Shown: positions 1 to 5,238 of the stretch, one piece after another | Layout of the letters: each line of letters opens with the position of its first letter | Numbering within the stretch: the stretch's first letter is position 1 | Assembly: GCA_934504065.1 (NCBI GenBank) | Contig: CAKSVQ010000114.1 | Coordinates: 1 to 7,465, forward strand | Origin: an uncultured Dysosmobacter sp. | Lineage (GTDB): Bacteria; Bacillota; Clostridia; Oscillospirales; Oscillospiraceae | Length of the DNA: 7,465 bases | Reading direction: 5' to 3' | Notes under the pieces: model-generated | What the model was told of the DNA's origin: nothing | What the model saw: the letters and a program-made list of their open reading frames with translations, nothing else | Databases searched by the model: none | Translations under genes and position numbers: made by a program

Positions 1-134
1 ATAGTAGGTCATGGAGCTTGGCGCTATATTGAGGTACGAGCCATTTCAGCTTTGCTTATACCGCAATATTCTCTGCGGTTCTTGAGCCGACTGGCTAAGA
101 TGGAACTGTCAACTACTGCGGGCTTGTTATACAT
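1..134 (-). pseudogene. XRE-family HTH regulator, N-terminal part, frameshifted and cut by the window edge
   Basis: Reading leftward from ATG 134-132, the frame gives 36 codons (MYNKPAVVDSSILASRLKNR, then REYCGISKAEMARTSI) and a TAG at 26-24. Moving one base at codon 34 restores the expected helix-turn-helix continuation LNIAPSSMTYY from 33 down to 1, without a stop to the window edge. The pattern 'SRLKxRRexxGISKAEMARTLNIAPSSMTYY' is the usual XRE/Cro-CI start. The break is repaired if the CC read at 34-33 (minus strand) was CCC, making ACC CTC. A ribosome binding site GGAGAGG (150-144) lies 9 bases before the ATG and a near-consensus promoter lies just upstream. The gene is divergent from the excisionase-integrase pair, as repressors of integrative elements often are, so control of excision is a reasonable inference. 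It is either a decayed gene or an intact one with a base-call error. Confidence 0.66.
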
Positions 135-155
135 ATACCAACACCTCTCCCTCTA

Positions 156-184
156 AGTATAGAGGAGATGGATACGTGTGTCAA
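156..184 (-). promoter_or_regulatory. Sigma-A promoter for the XRE regulator
   Basis: On the minus strand TTGACA (184-179) is followed after exactly 17 bases by TATACT (161-156). The predicted transcription start is near 149, so the message begins at or inside the ribosome binding site GGAGAGG (150-144), giving a very short leader before the ATG at 134. Confidence 0.75.
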
Positions 185-224
185 CAGAAAATTGGCGTAA
201 ATTGAAATGAATTTTATTAAACCA

Positions 225-254
225 TTGACAAGTGGGGGAACTCAGGTATATAAT
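225..254 (+). promoter_or_regulatory. Consensus sigma-A promoter for the excisionase-integrase transcript
   Basis: TTGACA (225-230) and TATAAT (249-254) both match the consensus perfectly, with an 18-base spacer. The predicted start site is near 261. It is the only strong rightward promoter before the excisionase, which leaves a leader of about 145 bases containing two of the 15-bp repeats and a terminator-like hairpin. Such a strong promoter would usually be held down by a repressor, which fits the divergent XRE gene. Confidence 0.8.
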
Positions 255-327
255 GCAATCAAAGTTAAGAGTTAGCGCTAAATGAATATCTACATTCAAT
301 AAAATGTAATTAGCCTAACACAAGAAG

Positions 328-359
328 TAATCCATTCGTATGCGCCGGATGGATTATTT
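328..359 (+). terminator. Terminator-like hairpin in the excisionase leader, possible attenuator
   Basis: TAATCCATTCG (328-338) pairs with CGGATGGATTA (346-356): 11 pairs including one G-T, with a 7-base loop, followed by TTTC. It lies between the strong promoter at 225-254 and the excisionase start at 406, so it could reduce readthrough into the excisionase and integrase genes. The T run is short, so termination would be partial at best. A smaller hairpin TACATT/AATGTA (291-308) precedes it. No convincing leader peptide was found. Confidence 0.5.
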
Positions 360-405
360 CTAAAATCAAAAATTAGCGCAAATTGAAGCAAAAGGTAAAA
401 TTTTT

Positions 406-615
406 ATGAAGAATGGAAATTTGACAGGGTTTATGAGCATCAAGGACACAGCAACGCACAGCGGATTTAGCCAGTTCTACATCCGCAAACAGTGTAAGAG
501 CGGAACCGTTCCATGCAGGATGGCAGGGACAAAGTACATGATTGATTATGAAGCGTTTATGGAGCGAGAGCACAGATTGGCAGCACAGGCAGTTGCAAAG
601 CCTTATGTGATGTGA
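406..615 (+). CDS. xis: Excisionase-like small HTH DNA-binding protein
   Basis: This 69-residue basic protein fits the excisionase/HTH_17 (MerR-like winged helix) class used as recombination directionality factors. Visible marks are an N-terminal helical start (SIKDTATHSGFSQFYIRKQ), then a basic turn with C-K-S-G-T-V-P-C-R and the short wing G-T-K-Y-M-I-D-Y-E-A-F, as in 'GxxPxxrxGrxyrIdxxxf' proteins. ATG 406 is chosen because AAAGG (391-395) lies 10 bases upstream; the internal ATG at 433 has AGGG only 3 bases away. The integrase starts 13 bases after the stop, so the two genes form one unit. It probably bends the element end to favour excision. The family call is by pattern, and the symbol reflects position and type rather than close identity. 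Confidence 0.72.
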   Translation: MKNGNLTGFMSIKDTATHSGFSQFYIRKQCKSGTVPCRMAGTKYMIDYEAFMEREHRLAAQAVAKPYVM

Positions 616-628
616 GAGAGGGGTATAT

Positions 629-1615
629 ATGGCATCGGTAAAGCAAAAGCAGAGAAAAGACGGCAGCGTTTTCTACGAGATTTCGGTTAGCAGAGGTCAC
701 GGCCTATCCCCCTACACAATGAGATGGGATAGGCCAGAGGGGTTAGCTGCTAAAACAGTCAAAGCAAGGCTGCAAGCAGTTGCATCCGAGTTTGAACGTA
801 ATTGCAGAGATGGTAAGGTCAAGACCCGCAAGGAGAAAAAAGCGGAAGAGGAAGAAGCAGCAAAGAAAAAAATTCTTGAAGAGAGGAACAAACTGACCTT
901 TCAGAAATTTTGCGAGGAAACCTTTTTGCCGGATATGCGCTTGAGATGCAGCGAGCATACCGTTTACAATTACCAGCTCCAACTTGAAAAGCATATCTAT
1001 CCCGATATTGGAGCGTTGGAACTGCAAGCAATTAAGGCGGGGGACATCAACCAACTGCTGAGAAAGCGTCAGACAGAAGGAACCTCATTGTCTATCCCAG
1101 TAAAGGTTTATACCATCATTCGGTCAATCCTAAAAATGGCGTATAAGGACGAACTGATAGACCGAAATCCCATGGACAAGGTTGACCGTCCCCGCAAACG
1201 CAAGGACATGGGCCAGACACAATCCCCAATGGCGTGTACGGCTGATGAACTGAAAAAGCTCTGTGAAGCGCTAAAATCTGAACCGTTTCTGTGGCAAGTC
1301 CTTGTCCGTTTACTGATTGACAGCGGTATGCGTATCGGGGAGTGTATCGGGCTACTCTGGAAGAACGTGGATTTTGAGCAGAATAGAATTACAGTTGATG
1401 GGACAATGGTTTATACCCCAGATAGAGGCGTGTTTCGTGACCTGACGAAAAACGGAAAGAGCAGAACATTTGGCGTTGACACAGAAGTAATGGCGATGCT
1501 TAGAGTCCTACAGGAAAAACAGAGGCTTGCAAAGGAGTCAGAGTATGTGGATGAAAGACCTCGGATTCCTCCTGTACCGCGCAGAACTCGGCAAGGGTGC
1601 AGGCCTTTTCGATGA
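629..1615 (+). CDS. int: Tyrosine recombinase (integrase) of the Tn916 type, 3'-truncated
   Basis: The frame encodes 328 residues, of which about 306 look native. An N-terminal arm-binding region (about 1-60) and a charged linker (65-88) are followed by the SAM-like core-binding domain (about 90-185, L-T-F-Q-K-F onward) and the start of the catalytic domain (about 200). The first catalytic Arg is R235 in DSGMRIGECIGLLW, and K274 in LTKNGKSRT fits the beta-hairpin Lys. Family members run to about 390-400 residues; here the HxxR, second His/Trp and nucleophilic Tyr boxes are all absent. After about residue 306 (SEYV) the frame runs through the antisense of an AraC gene, adding a meaningless tail ending in RQGCRPFR. 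GAGAGGGG (616-623) serves the ATG at 629. The product should be unable to cleave DNA. It lies 13 bases downstream of the excisionase gene. Confidence 0.85.
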   Translation: MASVKQKQRKDGSVFYEISVSRGHGLSPYTMRWDRPEGLAAKTVKARLQAVASEFERNCRDGKVKTRKEKKAEEEEAAKKKILEERNKLTFQKFCEETFLPDMRLRCSEHTVYNYQLQLEKHIYPDIGALELQAIKAGDINQLLRKRQTEGTSLSIPVKVYTIIRSILKMAYKDELIDRNPMDKVDRPRKRKDMGQTQSPMACTADELKKLCEALKSEPFLWQVLVRLLIDSGMRIGECIGLLWKNVDFEQNRITVDGTMVYTPDRGVFRDLTKNGKSRTFGVDTEVMAMLRVLQEKQRLAKESEYVDERPRIPPVPRRTRQGCRPFR

Positions 1616-2039
1616 ACTGGCGGTGGCCTTCGATCTCCGGATTGAAGTAAAAATAAGAAAAATCCGGCTGGTTGATGATGGTCTGGCAGTATTTTTGATG
1701 GATGAGGCTGTTTTCAAAGCCATAGATCATGCGGGGATGGAAAATGAACGCATGGTATTCGCACACGTCCTTGGAGGGTTTGGTCATGTGGATGCTGTTG
1801 GAATTCACCAGAATGCCAGACCCGGCGGTGAGTCGCTGGGATGTGTTGTTGACATAATAGGTCATCTGGCCGCTGGTGACGATGATGAGCTCCAGCTCCG
1901 TGTGCCAGTGGCATTCCACGCACCCGTTGATAAAGCGGGAAAGGCTGGAGGGAAGATATTCAAAGGGAAAGCCGTAGCTGCCGTGGGCGCGGATCTCCAG
2001 AAGATTTTCTGAAATGGTAAAGATGCGTTTATCGTCCAT
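1500..2039 (-). pseudogene. AraC-family regulator, sensor (cupin) domain only, 3'-truncated
   Basis: From ATG 2039-2037 the frame gives 179 residues, about the first 163 of them native. The N-terminal cupin of AraC-type sugar or metabolite regulators is clear: C-H-W-H-T-E-L-E-L (43-51), then G-Q-M-T-Y-Y-V-N (57-64) and G-S-G-I-L-V-N-S-N-S-I-H (73-84). After E-S-E-V-F-H the frame enters integrase antisense (PHTLTPLQASVFPVGL) and stops at 1500. The roughly 100-residue double HTH domain is missing, so the fragment cannot bind DNA as an AraC protein. GGGGAGG (2055-2049) sits 9 bases before ATG 2039, favouring it over the upstream ATG at 2066. It is divergent from the glycyl-radical activase operon and was probably its activator, with the cupin sensing the pathway substrate. 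Confidence 0.8.
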
Positions 2040-2092
2040 GGCTTCAGACCTCCCCTGTACCTGCAAATGCGGTTTTAACGAACACTGTTTTT

Positions 2093-2121
2093 ATATTAAC
2101 ACACGGGAAAAAGAAAGTAAA
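2093..2121 (-). promoter_or_regulatory. Possible promoter of the AraC-type gene
   Basis: On the minus strand TTTACT (2121-2116) and TAATAT (2098-2093) are 17 bases apart, each matching four of six consensus bases. The intergenic space (2040-2162) must also hold the rightward operon promoter, for which I see only an AT-rich TATATT at 2092-2097 without a good -35 box. An activator-dependent promoter would be expected to look this weak. Confidence 0.33.
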
Positions 2122-2162
2122 TAGCCGCAAAAAGCGGAGCAGAGAGGAAAAAGGGGCGTTTT

Positions 2163-3008
2163 ATGAAGGAACTGACTGCCAGGGTTTCCAATATCCAGCG
2201 GTTTTCGGTCCACGACGGGCCGGGGATCAGAACGGTCGTATTTTTAATGGGATGTCCCCTGCGGTGCAAGTGGTGTCAGAACCCAGAGATGTTCACGCCG
2301 CAGCAGAAGCTGATGTTTCTGGGAGAGAAATGCATCGGCTGTGGCGCCTGCGCGCAGGTCTGCGTGACCGGGGCCCGGGAGCTGATCGACAAAGAGCGGA
2401 CGGTGAGCGAGGTGGAAAAGGCCGTGCTTTCTGATGCGGTGTTTTACCGCCAGTCCCACGGCGGTGTGACGGTCAGCGGCGGAGAGGCCACGATGCACGC
2501 GGAGTTTGTGACAGAGCTGTTTGCGCGGCTGCACACCCACGGCATCCACACGGCCATGGAGACCAGCGGCCACTGCGACAGCGAGCGCTTTTTAAAGGCA
2601 GCCACGCAGACGGACCTGCTTTTATATGACGTAAAGCACACGGACAGTGAGATGCACCGCACCTGCACCGGGGTGGGCAACGAGCTGATCCGCAAAAATT
2701 TGTGGCTGGCCGGGGAGATGGGCAAGCAGATCGTCATTCGCATTCCCTTGATCCCGGGAAAAAACGACAGCGACGAAAATATGCGCAAAACGGGCCAGAT
2801 CGCAAAGGAAGTGGGGGCAAAGGAAATTCACATCCTGCCCTTTCACCAGCTGGGGCAAGCCAAGTGGCGCGAGTCCGGACAGGATTACACCATGGCCGAC
2901 CTGCCGGAGGCTGGGGAGGAGACCGTGGCGCGCTGCGCGGCGGTGCTGCGTGAGACGGGCCTGCCCGTGAACATCGGCGGCCACGGAATGTATGACTTTT
3001 TAAAATGA
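2163..3008 (+). CDS. Glycyl-radical enzyme activating enzyme (radical SAM)
   Basis: This 281-residue protein uses a [4Fe-4S] cluster and S-adenosylmethionine to place the glycyl radical on a partner enzyme in the cytoplasm. The family signature F-S-V-H-D-G-P-G-I-R-T is at 14-24 and the radical SAM motif C31-x3-C35-x2-C38 follows. One ferredoxin-type cluster motif is present (C57, C60, C63, C67), then GGVTVSGGEATM, the SAM-binding GGE region. Many activases of this group (decarboxylase, choline lyase and dehydratase types) have two such accessory motifs and about 300 residues; this one has one, and PflA/NrdG types have none. AAGGGG (2151-2156) lies 6 bases before the ATG. It is the first gene of the operon, 154 bases from the divergent AraC start. 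No glycyl-radical enzyme lies in the window, so the target is unknown and no symbol is given. Confidence 0.9.
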   Translation: MKELTARVSNIQRFSVHDGPGIRTVVFLMGCPLRCKWCQNPEMFTPQQKLMFLGEKCIGCGACAQVCVTGARELIDKERTVSEVEKAVLSDAVFYRQSHGGVTVSGGEATMHAEFVTELFARLHTHGIHTAMETSGHCDSERFLKAATQTDLLLYDVKHTDSEMHRTCTGVGNELIRKNLWLAGEMGKQIVIRIPLIPGKNDSDENMRKTGQIAKEVGAKEIHILPFHQLGQAKWRESGQDYTMADLPEAGEETVARCAAVLRETGLPVNIGGHGMYDFLK

Positions 3009-3080
3009 AGCTGCGGCGCCGCGCGGAATCGGCGGTGCGTCTTCCAGATAACAGAAAAGAAAACAACAGGAGGCATTGTG

Positions 3081-3754
3081 ATGGGTGAAAAGCACGTAAA
3101 ATTAAGAGGTATCCGTAAGCTGGTGGCAGCCAGTATGAAGCGCAGCAGCGATGACATTCCCATGGGGTATTGCACCACGAGAGTGGATCTGACGGAAATG
3201 CTGAAAATGCAGAAGGAGCTGCGCGAGCAGGGCATCAAGGTCTCTGACAGCGTGTTTTTATGCGGGCAACGGTGATCGCGGTAAAAAAATACCCCAACTT
3301 CAATGCCCGCTCTGAAAGCGTGGAGGAAGCCATTATGATGAAATCAACCCCGGCATTGCGGTGGACAGCCCCCGCGGGCTGCTGTCGCTGACGCTGCGGG
3401 ATGTGGGCGGGCTCTCTTTGCTGGAGCTGGCGGAAAAGTTCCGGGAGCTGATGAACAAGCTGAAAAACCGGAACGCTGCTGCCGGATGACTATACCGGGT
3501 CTACCTTTACCATCAGCAATCTGGGCAAGACCACCGTGCACGACATTGGCCCCCTTGTCACCAATCATGAGTGCTTTATCATGGGCTTCGGCGGCATCCA
3601 CAAGGAGGCCTCCGTCATGGAGGACGGCTCCATTGCCGCCCGGGACGTGTGCTATATGACGCTGACCAACAACCACATTCTGGTGGACGGCGCGGACTGC
3701 ACCCGCTTTCTGGACGAGATGAAGCGGGTGCTGGAACATCCCAGCGAGCTGTGA
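3081..3754 (+). pseudogene. Stand-alone 2-oxoacid dehydrogenase acyltransferase (E2) catalytic domain, three frame breaks
   Basis: Homology runs across three frames. Segment 1 (3081-3259) starts MGEKHVKLRGIRKLVAASMK, segment 2 (3260-3333) has MRATVIAVKKYPNFNAR, segment 3 (3334-3467) has YDEINPGIAVDSPRGLLSLT, and segment 4 (3468-3754) has STFTISNLG and the active-site motif HILVDG. Repaired, it is about 224 residues, the size of the E2 catalytic core alone (chloramphenicol acetyltransferase fold), without a lipoyl or E1/E3-binding domain. Catalytic His and Asp would be H199 and D203. Each break is one base in a run: T5 at 3255-3259 needs one more T, TT at 3333-3334 needs one more T, and A5 at 3463-3467 needs one fewer A. 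AGGAGG (3068-3073) is 7 bases before ATG 3081; a GTG at 3078 is less well spaced. The E2 core transfers an acyl group between dihydrolipoyl and CoA. The following E3 gene supports that role. The frame breaks are sequencing errors or real decay. Confidence 0.85.
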
Positions 3755-3791
3755 GCGGCAAATACGAGTGACGAAGAGGAAGATGGATACG

Positions 3792-5201
3792 ATGGAAACG
3801 GCAAAAAATGTGATCGTGATCGGCGGCGGCCCCGGCGGCTATGTGGCCGCCATCCGGGCAGCACAGCTGGGCGCGAATGTTACGCTGATCGAAAAAGAGC
3901 ATCTGGGCGGCACCTGCTTGAATGTGGGGTGCATCCCCACCAAGTGCCTGCTGCGCTCTGCGGAGCTTTTGGAGGACCTTCGGTCCCACGGCGCGGAGCT
4001 GGGCGTGCGGGCGGAAAAGCTGACGGTGGATTTTCCGCAGGTCATGGCTCACAAGCGCGCGGTGTCCGGCCAGCTGGCCATGGGTGTCGGCGGCCTTTTG
4101 AAAATGAACAAGGTCAAAAAGGTGGACGGCGAAGCTGTCTTCACCGGGGAAAAGACCCTTTGCGTCAAAAAGCCGGACGGGACCACGGAGGAAATGACGG
4201 CGGACGCCATCATTCTCTCCACAGGCTCCGTTAATGCCCAGCCTCCCATTCCTGGTTTGCGGGAAAATCCCAACTGCATCGACTCCACTGGGGCACTGAG
4301 CCTTACCGAGCTGCCGGAGAGCATGATGGTCATCGGCGGCGGTGTGATCAGGCTGGAGCTGGCCTGCGCCTACGCCGCGTTTGGCACCAGGATCACAGTA
4401 GTGGAGGCCATGGACCATATGCTGCCCATGCTGGACGGTGATTTGACAAAGCTGGGTGTCCGCCACATGAAGGGCATGGGCATCGACTTCCATCTGGAGT
4501 GCCCGGTGCAGGCGGTGGAGGAAAGCCCTGTGGGCGCGAAGGTCGTCTGCAAGGATAAAAACGGGGAGATCGTGGTCTTTGAAGCGGAAAAGGTTCTGGT
4601 GGCCGTGGGCCGCCGGGCCAATACCGACACATTGCATCTGAATGCGTGCGGCGTGGAGTACGATGAGAAGGGCCGCATCCTTGTCAATGAGCGAATGGAG
4701 ACATCTGTCCCCGGTGTGTACGCCATCGGCGACTGCGTTATGGGCTATGCCCAGCTGGCCCACACCGCCAGCGCCATGGGCGAGGTGGCCGCTGAGAATA
4801 TCTGCGGCATAGACGCTGCCTATGACGAGCGTACCAACCCCACCAGCGTCTACATGGAGCCGGAGGCAGCTTCCGTGGGACTCACCGAGGAGCAGGCCAA
4901 GGCCCAGGGAATCGCTTACAAGGCAGGCAAGTTCCCCCTGATGGCCAACGGCAAGTCCCTAATCCTCAACGGCGGCGAGGGCCTTGTGAAAATTATCTCC
5001 GGTGAGGACGGCGCCGTGCTGGGCATGCACATCATCGGGCCCCGGGCCACGGACCTGATCTCCGAGGGCGCCCTGGCCATCCGCATGGGGGCCTCTGTGG
5101 AGGACCTCATCACCACGATCCACTCTCATCCCACTGTCTCCGAGGCGGTGCGGGAGGCGGCGCTCAACGTGGAAAAGCGGGCCATTCACACAAGAAACTG
5201 A
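3792..5201 (+). CDS. lpdA: Dihydrolipoamide dehydrogenase (E3)
   Basis: This FAD-dependent disulfide oxidoreductase reoxidises dihydrolipoyl groups with NAD+. From ATG 3792 it has 469 residues, the normal size. The FAD motif VIVIGGGPGG (7-16) ends in E34. The redox disulfide is C42-LNVG-C47 followed by IPTK, and the active-site base pair is H446 with E451 in HSHPTVSE at the C-terminus. The FAD phosphate region is VYAIGDC. One oddity: the NAD-binding motif reads GGGVIR, with Arg (R187, AGG at 4350-4352) where the third Gly of GxGxxG is expected; one G-to-A change would explain it. AGAGGA (3775-3780) is 11 bases before 3792. In-frame starts at GTG 3768 and ATG 3783 exist but are spaced worse or would overlap the site. 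It begins 37 bases after the E2 stop. The symbol denotes the family; membership of a particular 2-oxoacid complex is not shown. Confidence 0.9.
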   Translation: METAKNVIVIGGGPGGYVAAIRAAQLGANVTLIEKEHLGGTCLNVGCIPTKCLLRSAELLEDLRSHGAELGVRAEKLTVDFPQVMAHKRAVSGQLAMGVGGLLKMNKVKKVDGEAVFTGEKTLCVKKPDGTTEEMTADAIILSTGSVNAQPPIPGLRENPNCIDSTGALSLTELPESMMVIGGGVIRLELACAYAAFGTRITVVEAMDHMLPMLDGDLTKLGVRHMKGMGIDFHLECPVQAVEESPVGAKVVCKDKNGEIVVFEAEKVLVAVGRRANTDTLHLNACGVEYDEKGRILVNERMETSVPGVYAIGDCVMGYAQLAHTASAMGEVAAENICGIDAAYDERTNPTSVYMEPEAASVGLTEEQAKAQGIAYKAGKFPLMANGKSLILNGGEGLVKIISGEDGAVLGMHIIGPRATDLISEGALAIRMGASVEDLITTIHSHPTVSEAVREAALNVEKRAIHTRN

Positions 5202-5238
5202 AAAGGTCTGAAAGCGCAGGGGAGGTGTAAGATCCTAT

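Larger units (their letters stand above)
192..387 (+). repeat. Three 15-bp direct repeats, candidate operators or arm-type sites
   Basis: Three related copies are TTGGCGTAAATTGAA at 192-206, TTAGCGCTAAATGAA at 272-286 and TTAGCGCAAATTGAA at 373-387. The first and third differ at two positions, as do the second and third. The middle copy contains the perfect palindrome TTAGCGCTAA (272-281). Start-to-start distances are 80 and 101 bp. The first copy lies between the two divergent promoters, the second just after the predicted start site of the rightward promoter, and the third shortly before the excisionase ribosome binding site. A degenerate copy (TTAGCCTAA, 310-318) lies between the last two. 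They may bind the XRE repressor, the excisionase or the integrase arm domain; the sequence does not decide which. Confidence 0.6.
1..1555. mobile_element. Right-hand fragment of a Tn916/Tn1549-like integrative element
   Basis: A divergent XRE repressor, an excisionase and a tyrosine integrase reading toward the element border form the standard end module of these elements. Base composition is lower in GC than the DNA after about 1555. No attachment site can be recognised, because the element stops inside the integrase coding sequence instead of a short distance after it. The left part of the element lies outside the window. The right limit is approximate (1545-1560). Confidence 0.65.

Noticed and set aside
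1..156. Plus-strand frame open from base 1 to a TAA at 154-156
   Set aside because: It overlaps the XRE regulator on the other strand, shows no recognisable protein pattern, and ends in the divergent promoter region.
282..302. Six-codon leader peptide (MNIYIQ) before the attenuator-like hairpin
   Set aside because: There is no good ribosome binding site before it and it has no codon bias that would sense anything; short ATG frames like this arise by chance in AT-rich leaders.
1527..2012. Plus-strand open frame of 161 codons
   Set aside because: It is the antisense of the AraC cupin fragment, whose minus-strand translation shows clear family blocks and a ribosome binding site.
2125..2137. 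CCGC-AAAAA-GCGG hairpin upstream of the activase
   Set aside because: Only four base pairs; too small to call an operator or RNA element.
3013..3037. GC-rich inverted repeat between the activase and E2 genes
   Set aside because: GCGGCGCCGC and an alternative 6-pair stem with GCGGTG can form, but no T run follows and the operon continues with a good ribosome binding site, so I do not call a terminator.
3615..4763. Long minus-strand open frame of 382 codons
   Set aside because: It is antisense to the E3 and E2 genes, which have clear active-site motifs. Its translation is rich in His, Ala and Gln, as expected of GC-rich antisense frames, and it has no recognisable domain.
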